Source of the DNA: JANQPD01 sp963715655
GTDB taxonomy: Bacteria; Bacteroidota; Bacteroidia; Flavobacteriales; Schleiferiaceae
Length of the DNA stretch: 64,000 nucleotides
Assembly: GCA_963715655.1 (NCBI GenBank)
Contig: OY970262.1
Location: forward strand, 2,480,001 to 2,544,000
Reading direction: 5' to 3'
Below the pieces are notes generated by a model, which was given only the letters and a program-made list of their open reading frames with translations, was not told the DNA's origin and made no database searches. How positions within the stretch are numbered: the first letter of the stretch is position 1; every line of letters begins with the position of its first letter. Of this stretch, positions 12,201-18,947 are shown in pieces. The position numbers and the translations under genes were made by a program.

Positions 12201-12871
12201 TTTAAACTTCCTATTCTATGACCGCTAAATCCATTTAATGGAGTGGTAACATTATCTGTATTTTGATTGTGTCCTCCATCTCTATATTCTTCTATTAACC
12301 TACCAGAATTTTGATCATAACTACCCATTAACAAAAACGGACTTAAACCATTGCCATTAAATGTATTGAGCCCATTAACCACCAAATTAGTATTTAGGTG
12401 TGTTATTCCTGCAGAAGTGTTGTTATTAAAATAACCAAACCCCAAGGTATTATCGGCTCCATCATTGTTTTGGTCTCCAAAAACTACATTATAATCTCCA
12501 TCTTCTCGAATACCGATACCAATGATGGTGTAGTTATAAATGGGGTTGCCAAATTGATGATTACTACTCCGTATGCCTATTCTATTTAATTGGAAGTAGC
12601 TATTATTATCAAAATCAATCGTTGGGTTAAAATTTAGGTTGTCCGTAGCATTATTTCGGTAAAACAAATTTCCGCTTACCGAGGCATTTGTACCTATTGG
12701 TGATTGATCTTGCCAAGTGAAGGTTGCCGCACCATCCACGGTGCTAGTAACCCCAACCCCGGCTTTATACCAAAGACGTAAATCACCAGAAACCCCACCA
12801 GGGTTTTGAGACCAAGCTGAAAAACTACTTATAAGCAACAACACTATGCACGAAATTTTTATTCTCATCAA
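3212..12871 (-). CDS. Giant multidomain T9SS-secreted adhesin
   Basis: This 3219-residue protein has a signal peptide (about 1-21). Five modules of roughly 550 residues follow. Each begins with PGG(V/I) and a concanavalin/LamG-like domain (W(Y/L)K.., W.D.S..G..A). Next comes a conserved block with ALKYG, GIGRDD, KQSK and WGNN. In modules 1-4 a Calx-beta domain (EAGP, TFDL.D.GTG, DYTAI) closes the unit; module 5 lacks it. A region of about 470 residues follows, with internal beta repeats, and then a C-terminal T9SS type A sorting domain (LTPNPW, GAYFFVL, about residues 3134-3219). The protein should cross the outer membrane through T9SS and be attached to the surface. It overlaps the usher-like gene by 4 bases, so it belongs to the same operon. 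Adhesin is an inference from the architecture. Confidence 0.85.
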   Translation of the reverse strand: MMRIKISCIVLLLISSFSAWSQNPGGVSGDLRLWYKAGVGVTSTVDGAATFTWQDQSPIGTNASVSGNLFYRNNATDNLNFNPTIDFDNNSYFQLNRIGIRSSNHQFGNPIYNYTIIGIGIREDGDYNVVFGDQNNDGADNTLGFGYFNNNTSAGITHLNTNLVVNGLNTFNGNGLSPFLLMGSYDQNSGRLIEEYRDGGHNQNTDNVTTPLNGFSGHRIGSLNVPGINNYNGRISEVIAYRKILTQLEKLQVYTYLALKYGIALTDDLNDNGTGNEVVSGAVREGDYVASDGITRLWNYNLQGATYSNTVVGIGRDDNSGLNQKQSKYASADGLVTMALGAIATTNTANTNTFSTDKSFLLWGNNAGTNTFTTTGAPTNRQILGRVWRIAETGTVGTVKLQIPASTSSLTTKLPFAGTLDLLVDDDGDFSSGATIYKMTLVGTNWEVDVNFDNSDFFTFSPGGVEINTTTNGSEAGPINIVFTITLPSVNTTGSAITFDLNDAGTGSAISGTDYNAIPNNAPISIANNAQSTSYNVTVLNDAIAEGLKSLNVTLSNSSNPTFFISKSSATATIADDDGGPGGVRTNLNVWLKADIGAGTTNNTNVTSWVDQSFNGNNGTQDGNPPSFRNNAVDNMNYNPVVLFDGSNDRLVIDLEDIKNGNGAGNGRYAIFGVGKRTDIGTNLVIGSPDFNFNQKVHFGYQNNGTVNFENNASLSFNTNNFDNPAISPFLLYTASSNSGRTLEEQRDGIFRRGTNTYTGKIQTGSSNFIGALPQATAYFQGPMSEIIVFENVISNLQKHQIYSYLSLKYGLQLTNNSNANGTVNEVISGSVREGDYVASDGTTIFWTYATNTLTYFNDVAGIGRDDNASLSQLQSKSSSSDALVTMAVGSVALTNSANTGSFNADKQFLMWGNNNGANTFTTTGAPANTTILTRKWRVQETGALGNVTVSVPDNSSTLSSKLPYSGTLSLFQSNTTNFSSGATITTMTLNGTNWEASIDFTNGQYFTFGVPPTPANLSVTTQGSENGPTAIVYTVTLDAPNTTGSAITFDFDDLGTGTATSGSDYTAVAGNAIISIANNASIGSISIPVIDDANQEPTETIIAQISNASSTSVGIVSSTATATIQDNDIGPGGINNDLEVWLRADKSTSTTVNNTALNTWTDVSGSGNNAMQDGNPPAYLNNTLNNFNFNPTVDFDGTDDRLVVNLSSIKNSNYTLFAVGERDNASFNVVIGSEGGTTNQDLHFGYRNGNTATLAHWGNDMNTNVPPANDPAGITPFILMGRQSTNERILEEVRDQVYSVNTDNNSTLLSGTKTNYIGTLSNFGYFNGRISEVIVFSDFLGVLDRQRVYTYLALKYGIRLMNDNNGNGTVGESLNGGTIFEGDYIASNNAKVWDYTARGLAYFNNVAGIGRDDEAGLYQKQTKSVHTNSLLTIGLGSITSTNKNNPNLFNSDVSYMLWGHNNGALTLTTTGAPTATQMLSRNWQIEETGVVGTVKIRVPASTSSNATKLPASASYSILVDADGDFTTGSVATNMTLVGTNWEVDIDLNDGDYITFGIPTISADLSVTTNGNEAGPVNIVLAVTLSMTNTSGSPITFDIDDLGTGTATPASDYTTIAGNAKISVANGASSGTFTVTVLNDALAEGPEIIDFLLSNPSLASVTINQDSATAYITDDDASPSPGGVFSNLIFWYKGNVGVTPGTNGTSVTQWTDQSPGVRNATNFGTGPTFISVFDNFNPTLDFGATTGGLQIADDNQINLGASSAKAISIVFTTGTDITTRQLIYEEGGGTHGLNLYILSGQLFSNIWVSSSDNAAGTVVQPNTTYMYTWVYNGSASPTGRWDGYLSGLAVSADATVQNSLPGHTGDIALGVINQTTQYPNNNDVGSGDDFFGKISEIAYYNNNVLSTISRNKMHSYFALKYGISLTQDYISSNGVTKIWNQALNVGYTTGIAGIGRDDFSTLNQKQSKSVKSDGLVTIGIGSVAASNALNPNSFPSDFSSLIWGNNGAGNVFSGANSPVNNQTLNRIWKVQETGSVGSVLLQVPSINSTAIEKMPGISNLNLLVDTDDDFTSGATSIPMTLNGDNWEVNVNFNTGEYFTIAAPGVILTVTTDGDEAGPIDAVFTVTLVNTNNTGSPITFDLTDDLSGTATSGFDYSAIPANTKISVPNGALTGTYSVSIVNDAFIEVTETIRLTISNPSDPGITIGGASAVANIFDNDGGGGAIAPGGVFVDLTFWLKADAGTNTTTNGASVSTWIDTSGNGFDASNDGTSPLFVSVGENYNPALNFANDLTGGLTIANANDINQQSGGFTAKSYTIAFKTNADVTNTQVVYEQGGTVNGLNLYIESGNLITNLFNDNVDYLITTSVLPNFTYVVSYVYDGSNTRTDLYVNGVLAGSNTSTTSNLNAHGGQIGIGKVIGGTQYAGDISAMDEDGFDGCIMEMVYYNEKVYSIAERNRIESYFALKYGVSLDGNYLASDGTIIWNAATHVDFGTNITGLSSDAGSDLFQKQATSSSENQILAIGVNAVQQSNIQNTTTIGLGLDFLIWGNNAAPDTGLADNSSLVASTGEVDRLIKKWKIVEYNNIGTVQMVFNRDSIKSYLPFSSAGNLFLKIADDSSLTTNVTYLVLDSTTSVNGTPSYTTNYDFNGTKYFTVVQKDFIVWSGKEWRGGQSATNANHPSALAIDAAKTMYVFPGDSALAIEPIKINNVVIKNNADLLISATNCFNVGGAFTNNGGFVLQSDVTGFSQYIGPAVRGTFQQYVDDAGWHLIGSPFSDVQFNDFMILNDSGAVGNGLVNHPIDGVSLDSCLYCNMWYYDVSSDNGTDIGFGSSDAFGTWRTSTNGTQLFKPDRGWNIFLDEAFGFYEAPFILQVTGTFNNGTFLDTANENNAGWNLMANPYPSVIDWDIVDDDLATAGIANGYHIWNEENTNYAVYANGTGTLGTNQFIAPFQGFYVQTSAVQPQGGNNIFHDFQLTNADRPSVCTEDNSEFFKRQQVDNVIKLRTTHGSSGKIDETVLQLAPGALRSFKPSEDIHKLFSRYNDAPSLFTKVDGNVQAIGTLPLNGEKDSIRVGCRTNNGSTVTIELVEAPIGYSIYLEDIKTGIWNRIDQNSYTFIQDTRYENRFWLHFAPFALTPNPWQEGKPFYTYIKDGFLHIKTRKSVINATWYLSNASGKVVQTGAINEDDKQEYSTNIQNLAPGAYFFVLTTPDNRYTDKLLKL
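4885..12808 (-). repeat. Five tandem modules of about 1.65 kb inside the adhesin gene
   Basis: The PGG(V/I) module starts lie near 12800, 11138, 9483, 7832 and 6196, giving periods of about 1662, 1655, 1651 and 1636 bases. The modules are diverged at the DNA level and clearly aligned at the protein level, so the duplication is old and maintained by selection. The first four modules keep GIGRDD; the fifth has GLSSDA at that place and is followed by unique sequence instead of a Calx-beta domain. Confidence 0.85.
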
Positions 12872-15600
12872 TTCTTCTTGATGTTAATATTTATCGGCTC
12901 TTTAGAAAATTTAATGTTGCGCACATTTTTATTAATCTCAAAATCAATGGTGCCTTTATCAGCTGGTTTTAAATCTATCGTTTTATTATTTTCAACAATG
13001 GTATAGCCTCCCTCCTCAGCATTAACCACTCTTAAAACCCATTTCCCTGGTACTAAATTTGCAAAATTGTAGTTTCCTTTAGCGTCTGAATAAGTTAAGA
13101 ACTCTCTATTACCACTTGTTATTTTTACAATCTTTATAGGCAGAGGTTCTTTATTTAGTTTTTCAGATTGTGATTGTTGAATGTTAAGATTACCCTTAAT
13201 ACTTGCTCCTCGCACCAAATTGAAAACAACGGTATTCTGATCTTTAGGATACACGAAAACCTCAGAGGTATAGTCAATATCTGGTAAGAGGCCGGATTTT
13301 ATACTTCCATTATCAATATACATATAATGCACACCTTCTGGCACATCATTTATTACGAAATGACCATAAGGATCCGTTACCACAGTTTGACCTGCAATTG
13401 TTAAGATTATGCCCGCGGCATCTTTTGGGTTAACTGCATTAACTTGACCATTAATAGCATATAAACCCTCTTTTCTTTTAAGCGGAGCACCAAGTCGGTA
13501 ATAATAACCAACCGACACAAAGTAGTCCTGTCTATTTATACTCCTGCGCACTAAGGCACTAGAACCAGAAAAAACAATTTCATGATTTCCTAATTCTACA
13601 TTAGCCCTTAAATCAAATAATGTTCTGTCGATTGCGTATTCATCCAATGAGTAATTATTTCGATATGAAGCATTTAATCTTAAAAAACGCTTGAAGTTAT
13701 ACGAAATTCCCCCTCCATAAAACAATAGAGATTCTCGCTCTAATGAAAATCTGTTGGTATAAAAATATTGTGTAAAAGCATTAATACTAAGACCACGAGT
13801 CAACTTTTGAGAAACATCTAAAGCGGCAAGATAAGTGGTGCTTGTATTGTCATCTGCAGTAATTAAAAGATTCTCCGTTTGGAGTATTTCACCTATAAAC
13901 TGGGCTTGAGTATTTTTTTTATTCATGTTTAAAAAATACCTGAAACCATTTTCTCGAAAAGCGAACTTACGCTGAGGGAAGCGATCTTCACGCGCTCTAG
14001 AAATATAAGTAAGACGTGTATTCCAATTTTTGCTTATGCTATAGGCAACACCTCCTTGATAGGAGACACTATACGGAGCAACAGTAAAAAGTGTATCACG
14101 TTCAGGATTACTTTCATTATAAAATAGAGAAGCCACTAAATTAAGTTTCCCCAGTTTATAGTTAAGATTACTATTACTGATTAAAGAATTGGAAAAATAT
14201 CCAGCATACTCGGGAGATGCATAAATATTGCTGGTAGTATATGCAAACCTACCAACGCTTCCAGATGCTATAATACTTCCACCGTACTCAATGTTTCCGT
14301 TTTGAATACTTGGAGATAAATCTAAAGAAATAGCGTGTTTCTTTAATTGCCAAGTGTTTTGAAAAGAAATTAAATGGGCGTTGTCTGCACTGTCAGCGTA
14401 TATCTTCTGCATGTAACTAACCTTAGTTTGCCATACCGAATCAATTTGATATGCTCCGTAAGTAGCAAATTGGAAATCGATATCGCCAATGAATCTTGGA
14501 GAATTTATAAAACCTCCTACCTCTAGTTTACCGATAGTTTGAGCAATTCCAACACCTCTAGCAAATCGTTGAAGTTCCGTTACACGCGTTAAACCATAAT
14601 TAAAGTCGCCTACCCTAACGGTGGTTTTATTTAATCTGTTTTTATGATAAGTATATTCGGCTGAGTATTGGTCAAAAGTACCAACTCTAGCCAACTCAAA
14701 GCGGTTGGGTGCTCTAACGGTAAAATCTAGCTGATGACGTTTATTTTGATCCAAATAACCCGAACCAACGGCTTCTAGCTGATAGCCACCATTGAAACCC
14801 TCTTCTCCAATTTGGGCTCCAATATAGGTTGCTCCCAACCTAATAGGTAAGCGATGATACTTGTCTGTTTTAGTAGTTTTATCAGGGTATGCTTTAATTG
14901 GAGCAGTAATCGTAATTTGTTCGGTTTGATATCCAACATCTACAATCAGTCCTGCTGTAATGTAACTAATCTGTTTAAGACTTCCAATACTTCTATTTTC
15001 AACTGAAATTAAAATAGTTCCTCTTGGAGGTAACTGATATTTCTTTTTTTGAAATTGTCCATTGAGACTTGAAACCAATATTTCCTCATCGCAGTTTCCT
15101 AAGTTTCTAATTTCAAAATCAACTTGATAGTCATCAGAGGCAGTAATGTAGCGTGGCTTACGTAATATATTAATTATTACATTTCTTACATTCTCAACTT
15201 CCGTTTGATATGTCTCTTCAACTTTAAAATCATATTCTGTATTCTTGAAAGCAAAACTTATTTCTTGAATACCCACTTCGCATACTCTATCAATTTTAAC
15301 CAAAAAAATTACATTTCTCTTCTCTTTAGGGTTAAGTACAATTTTTTCATTTTTTGATAACAAATGCCAAGATGATGGCATATTAACCGACAAGGTTAGT
15401 TCCAAATCATGCTCAAAAGGATTATTTACTTCTAGAATAAAAGAACTAAACTTTCCGGGCACCACCGTTTCTGGTACTTTTACTGGAATGACTAAACGAT
15501 CTTTATCTACCGATTTACCGGAACTTGGGTCACCCGCAATCAGCAGTACTGAAAAAAGTAAAGCATAACAAAGCATGATATGTCTTACCAGTCTACTCAT
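12868..15600 (-). CDS. Usher-like outer-membrane beta-barrel protein
   Basis: This 910-residue protein has a signal peptide and two Ig-like/NEW3-type domains (about residues 35-240: VPGKFSSFILEVNNP and a second copy). A long barrel region follows (about 250-720) with alternating aromatic strands. Two small carboxypeptidase-regulatory-like beta domains come last (about 720-885: DPYGHFVINDVPEG and DAKGNYNFANLVPG). At about residue 335 the sequence VRVGDFNYGLTRV followed by RFARGVGI resembles the usher signature G-D-x-x...F-R-G of chaperone-usher systems. The place between a chaperone-like gene and subunits supports an usher role, with subunits translocated across the outer membrane. Overlaps of 8 and 4 bases join it to its neighbours. 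It could instead be a diverged TonB-type or fibre-anchoring barrel. Confidence 0.65.
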   Translation of the reverse strand: MSRLVRHIMLCYALLFSVLLIAGDPSSGKSVDKDRLVIPVKVPETVVPGKFSSFILEVNNPFEHDLELTLSVNMPSSWHLLSKNEKIVLNPKEKRNVIFLVKIDRVCEVGIQEISFAFKNTEYDFKVEETYQTEVENVRNVIINILRKPRYITASDDYQVDFEIRNLGNCDEEILVSSLNGQFQKKKYQLPPRGTILISVENRSIGSLKQISYITAGLIVDVGYQTEQITITAPIKAYPDKTTKTDKYHRLPIRLGATYIGAQIGEEGFNGGYQLEAVGSGYLDQNKRHQLDFTVRAPNRFELARVGTFDQYSAEYTYHKNRLNKTTVRVGDFNYGLTRVTELQRFARGVGIAQTIGKLEVGGFINSPRFIGDIDFQFATYGAYQIDSVWQTKVSYMQKIYADSADNAHLISFQNTWQLKKHAISLDLSPSIQNGNIEYGGSIIASGSVGRFAYTTSNIYASPEYAGYFSNSLISNSNLNYKLGKLNLVASLFYNESNPERDTLFTVAPYSVSYQGGVAYSISKNWNTRLTYISRAREDRFPQRKFAFRENGFRYFLNMNKKNTQAQFIGEILQTENLLITADDNTSTTYLAALDVSQKLTRGLSINAFTQYFYTNRFSLERESLLFYGGGISYNFKRFLRLNASYRNNYSLDEYAIDRTLFDLRANVELGNHEIVFSGSSALVRRSINRQDYFVSVGYYYRLGAPLKRKEGLYAINGQVNAVNPKDAAGIILTIAGQTVVTDPYGHFVINDVPEGVHYMYIDNGSIKSGLLPDIDYTSEVFVYPKDQNTVVFNLVRGASIKGNLNIQQSQSEKLNKEPLPIKIVKITSGNREFLTYSDAKGNYNFANLVPGKWVLRVVNAEEGGYTIVENNKTIDLKPADKGTIDFEINKNVRNIKFSKEPININIKKN

Positions 15601-16378
15601 CCACCGTTAGGTTGACTGTAACGCCAAAAAAATTTGCATTACCGCAATCAGCCACTAAAACCGCTTGATACGACCCTGGCAAAATATCTTCTAATCTTAT
15701 GAACATTTTTTTACACTGAAAGGGATACAGGGTGCGCTTTCTGGAACTTTGCTCAATCAAAAGTTCACCCTCTTCGTTATACACCTCAAGATTTACCTCA
15801 ATTTTTTGCGCTTCTACACTTTCATTAAATAACTGCACACTTAATTGCTTGATTCCCTCTTTATCCACAACTTCAATATCCTTAAACGCAACCTCTGCCT
15901 TAAAATCTCCAGGTATAGTAAGTAGGGTTTGTACAGCAAAACGCACATTAGTGGTAATTTTCAGCAAATCTCTTGTTCGTGTAGTATCAATTAATGGCTT
16001 TTCCTCTACCATAATTAAACTCCAATATGTACCACTAACATCTTTATTAGGTACACTAAACTGATAGGTTAAAGTATATTCCTCTTTCGGATTAAGTATT
16101 CTCTCCTCTGCACCTAAGGCTAACCACGCTGAACTACTACGTTCATGCGTAGCTGTATCAGATGGGTTTAGCACCTCACTATCACATCCCACCAAAAAAT
16201 CACTTTTGTAGAATACTACTTTAGCAGGTTTATTACCAACATTTTTAACTTCTATTAGCCCAGATACCACACTACCCTTACCGGCCGTATGACGTTGAGT
16301 GAGTCCATTAGTAACCGCAATTCCAGCGGTACTATTTATACCATAAAGAAATAGAAGTAGTATAAAAACGGTTTTCAT
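15593..16378 (-). CDS. Periplasmic chaperone-like protein of the fibre operon
   Basis: This 261-residue exported protein (signal peptide about 1-20) has two Ig-like parts. The first carries a paired-strand pattern (GLIEVKNVGNKPAKVVFY) and the motif SGTYWSLIMVEE, and the second a typical beta sandwich (LSVQLFNESVEAQKIEVNLEVYNEEG is in this part). This layout is like the periplasmic chaperones or DUF916-type proteins that work with pilin-like subunits. It has no membrane anchor. The gene lies directly before the usher-like gene with an 8-base overlap and 123 bases after the first subunit. I infer that it caps or folds the DUF4402-like subunits in the periplasm. Confidence 0.65.
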   Translation of the reverse strand: MKTVFILLLFLYGINSTAGIAVTNGLTQRHTAGKGSVVSGLIEVKNVGNKPAKVVFYKSDFLVGCDSEVLNPSDTATHERSSSAWLALGAEERILNPKEEYTLTYQFSVPNKDVSGTYWSLIMVEEKPLIDTTRTRDLLKITTNVRFAVQTLLTIPGDFKAEVAFKDIEVVDKEGIKQLSVQLFNESVEAQKIEVNLEVYNEEGELLIEQSSRKRTLYPFQCKKMFIRLEDILPGSYQAVLVADCGNANFFGVTVNLTVDE

Positions 16379-16398
16379 AGGATAAACGTGTATTATAG

Positions 16399-16432
16399 AA
16401 AAACAAAATGGAGCTTAAACAAGCTCCATTTT
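16399..16432 (-). terminator. Intra-operon hairpin after the first fibre subunit (attenuator)
   Basis: A perfect 12-base-pair stem (AAAATGGAGCTT at 16405-16416, AAGCTCCATTTT at 16421-16432) has a 4-base loop. Read on the minus strand it is followed by TTTTGTTTTT, the U-run of an intrinsic terminator. It lies between the first subunit and the chaperone-like gene, which are in the same direction. Partial termination here would give a large excess of subunit mRNA over assembly-protein mRNA, as in many pilin operons. Confidence 0.75.
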
Positions 16433-16501
16433 ATACAATTCTTAGCTTGTAAGAAAAATAAATATATTGTTGGTATAATTATTTATGAAAGCTAACAGCA
16501 A

Positions 16502-17089
16502 TTAAATATCGTCAGTAATTGTGTAAGTAACCGTTACAGTATTAGTACCACCATTATTGTGTACAATATTTCCATAATTAGCAACAGCTTGAGCATCTAA
16601 AACGTACGTTAAAACATGACCATTAGCATTACCATCACCAGTATAAGAACTACCAATACCAGTTAATACGTCAGTTGCAGTTCCATCTAATGTAATTTGA
16701 CCTGCAGAACTTCCTAACGTACCACCACCAGTACCTGTGTGTGCAGCTGCAGTAACTTTTAAGTCAGAACCAGCAGGTACAGTTCCATTAGTAATAGCAG
16801 CGGTAACACTTCTTAAAGTACCTGAAGCAATAGTAGAACTATAGTTCAGCGTTAAAGAATTATCAGTCGCACCACTAAAATCAAGAGGCTCACCAGCTTC
16901 CGTGGGAGCAGTAGGTCCTAAGCTAATAGTAGTATTGGCACCACCTGTTTCAATATCTAACAATGCTACCTCAGGCACATCAGTTGTAATGTCATGTGCG
17001 TCATCCGCATCATCAGCTTGTGCATTAGCTCCAAAAGAAATTGCTCCTAATGCAAGAGCAAATAAAAATTTGTTTACGTTTTTCATCAT
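16502..17089 (-). CDS. DUF4402-like major fibre subunit (pilin-like)
   Basis: This 195-residue exported protein is the first gene of the fibre operon. The signal peptide is about residues 1-23 (ALALGAISFGANAQA). The mature N-terminus is acidic (ADDADDAHD), followed by VALLDIE, APTEAGE, a Gly/Thr-rich core, LTGIGSSYTGDG and the final strand TVTVTYTITDD. It is a clear paralogue of the 2610-3215 subunit. Its promoter-proximal position, the strong promoter at 17125-17155 and the terminator-like hairpin after it all suggest that it is the most abundant subunit. Fibre function is inferred from these features and from the chaperone-like and usher-like neighbours. Confidence 0.75.
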   Translation of the reverse strand: MMKNVNKFLFALALGAISFGANAQADDADDAHDITTDVPEVALLDIETGGANTTISLGPTAPTEAGEPLDFSGATDNSLTLNYSSTIASGTLRSVTAAITNGTVPAGSDLKVTAAAHTGTGGGTLGSSAGQITLDGTATDVLTGIGSSYTGDGNANGHVLTYVLDAQAVANYGNIVHNNGGTNTVTVTYTITDDI

Positions 17090-17124
17090 TTGTTTATTTT
17101 AATTAGTATTTCAAAACGACAAGG

Positions 17125-17155
17125 CAAAGATGAAGTAAATATTCAGCGCTACCAA
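17125..17155 (-). promoter_or_regulatory. Promoter of the fibre operon
   Basis: On the minus strand TTG (17155-17153), a 20-base spacer and CATCTTTG (17132-17125) match the Bacteroidota promoter TTG-N19-20-TAnnTTTG with one mismatch. The predicted start point near 17118 leaves a 29-base leader before the subunit start. Ten bases upstream of the -33 box lies the palindrome TTGACAGTCAA (17165-17175), a possible operator. Confidence 0.5.
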
Positions 17156-17648
17156 GGGCTACACTTGACAGTCAACGAATTATATGACCGTTTAACGACC
17201 CATCCTTTTTACCTTCTTATAAATACGTGCCTATCTCTTACACGGTTTATTTAGAAATACAGGAAACATACACAACTGATTATCATTACGTTGAGCTTAA
17301 CAGATTTTATATAATCTTATTTCAAAAATCTATATATCAAGTAATTGAAGAATTTTCCTACAATATTTTTGTAATAAAAAATTGTAACGTTTTTAAAGAA
17401 AGTCAATGATTAATTAGTGCCACCAAAAGGGAAAATAGACTATTTAAGTGAAAAAAACGTTTTTTTAAATACAAGATACTATATTACAGCTATTTGTTCG
17501 TTTTTAAACGGGTAACTTATTATTTAACAGTCTATTATATCCCGAAAACATATAATAAAATATAGTACAAGTTTATTTTACTGTGTTTAGAGGCGTATCG
17601 TACTCATTCTCAATAAAGGGTACGATAGTAAAATTATTAACAGAGATA
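17156..17648. other. AT-rich intergenic region between the fibre operon and the photolyase operon
   Basis: No gene is supported; an open frame of 60 codons at 17227-17409 has no motif and unusual composition. The region holds the 11-base palindrome TTGACAGTCAA (17165-17175), the 16-base palindrome AAAAAAACGTTTTTTT (17451-17466), and an 8-base stem (TATCGTAC 17596-17603, GTACGATA 17620-17627) with a 16-base loop and no U-run. That stem sits just after the photolyase stop and may end the light operon. Confidence 0.4.
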
Positions 17649-18947
17649 TTAACCTAATGCTTCTTTAAAAGTATCAATAGCATTAAGTCGTGCTTGCTTA
17701 TGCTCTACAATAGGATCAGGATACTCAGATGTTCCAAACTCAGGTACCCACTGTTTTACATATTTGTAATCTTTATCAAACTTTTCTAATTGCAAAGTAG
17801 GATTAAACACTCTAAAATATGGTGAGGCATCTACCCCGCTTCCGGCAGCCCATTGCCAACCTCCCACATTAGAAGCAGCATCATAATCTAAAAGCTTTTC
17901 GGCAAAATACGTTTCACCCCACCGCCAATCAATTAGTAAATGCTTGGTTAAAAAACTAGCTACCAACATACGCACTCTATTATGCATAAACCCGGTTGCA
18001 TTTAACTCGCGCATTCCTGCATCTACTAAAGCATAACCTGTTTTACCTTGGCACCATGCTTCAAATTGCTTTTCATTATTACGCCAAGGTATTGCGTCAT
18101 ACTTGGGTTTAAAAGAATGCTTAATACTATGTGGAAAGTGAAAAGTAATGCACTGATAAAAATCCCTCCAAATTAACTCATTAAAAAACTTCTCATTGGT
18201 TTGTTGAGCCATGTTAGCCAAATGACGAATGCTTACCGTGCCAAAACGCAGGTGCAAGCTTAAACGTGTGGTGCCTTTTATAGAAGGAATGTCGCGTGTT
18301 TTATGATAATCCTTAATGATATCGGCATTGATTTCCCTAGATGGAAATTCAAAATCAAATGGTTTAAAATCCATTTGATTGAGCGAAATACTAGGTAAAG
18401 GCTTTGTTTTATACAGATTAGAAAAGTACTTTTTAGTTGGGTAAGGTTTTAAATAATAAGGCGTTAATACAGATTTCCAAGTACGCATGTATGGTGTAAA
18501 TACTGTGTATGGCTTTCCATCATTTTTTAATACTTCGTTTTTCTCAAAAATTACCTGATCCTTATAGCCCTTAAAAGAAACACCATTTGCTTGGTAAAAA
18601 TCATACAAATCCTTGTCTCGTTTTTGCGCATACGGCTCATAATCTCTATTGGTAAATATTGCAGCCGGTTGGTATTCCTGTAATAATGCTTCGTGCACTT
18701 CTTTAGGCGTTCCGTATTTTATAAGTAATGAACTTCCTAATTTTTCTAATTCCTTTTTAAGTCGCAATACTTCTTGGTGAATAAATAATACCCGCGCATC
18801 TTTTTCAGGAAGTTTATCTAAAATTTCTTTATCAAAAATAAAAAGTGGCAACACCGGGTGTTTTGATTTAAGCGCATTATATAAACCCGCGTTGTCTTCT
18901 AATCTCAAGTCTCTTCTAAACCAAAAAATTGCCAAACTATTACTCAT
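17649..18947 (-). CDS. phrB: Deoxyribodipyrimidine photo-lyase / cryptochrome family
   Basis: This 432-residue protein has the family's full length. The N-terminal Rossmann domain starts FWFRRDLRLEDNAGL, and the C-terminal FAD domain contains IWRDFYQ, GYALVDAGMRELNATGFMHN and NVGGWQWAAGSGVDA, hallmarks of class I CPD photolyases. The enzyme repairs pyrimidine dimers with blue/near-UV light, using reduced FAD and usually an antenna pterin or deazaflavin. It is the last gene of the nine-gene light operon and overlaps the flavin reductase by 8 bases. The operon also encodes pterin-making enzymes, which could supply an antenna; that link is an inference. Confidence 0.9.
   Translation of the reverse strand: MSNSLAIFWFRRDLRLEDNAGLYNALKSKHPVLPLFIFDKEILDKLPEKDARVLFIHQEVLRLKKELEKLGSSLLIKYGTPKEVHEALLQEYQPAAIFTNRDYEPYAQKRDKDLYDFYQANGVSFKGYKDQVIFEKNEVLKNDGKPYTVFTPYMRTWKSVLTPYYLKPYPTKKYFSNLYKTKPLPSISLNQMDFKPFDFEFPSREINADIIKDYHKTRDIPSIKGTTRLSLHLRFGTVSIRHLANMAQQTNEKFFNELIWRDFYQCITFHFPHSIKHSFKPKYDAIPWRNNEKQFEAWCQGKTGYALVDAGMRELNATGFMHNRVRMLVASFLTKHLLIDWRWGETYFAEKLLDYDAASNVGGWQWAAGSGVDASPYFRVFNPTLQLEKFDKDYKYVKQWVPEFGTSEYPDPIVEHKQARLNAIDTFKEALG

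Noticed and set aside
17227..17409. Open frame of 60 codons between the fibre and photolyase operons
   Set aside because: AT-rich, no recognisable motif, no clear promoter or ribosome binding site; probably chance.
17451..17466. Palindrome AAAAAAACGTTTTTTT
   Set aside because: Simple A-run/T-run symmetry is expected in AT-rich intergenic DNA; not promoted to a regulatory site.
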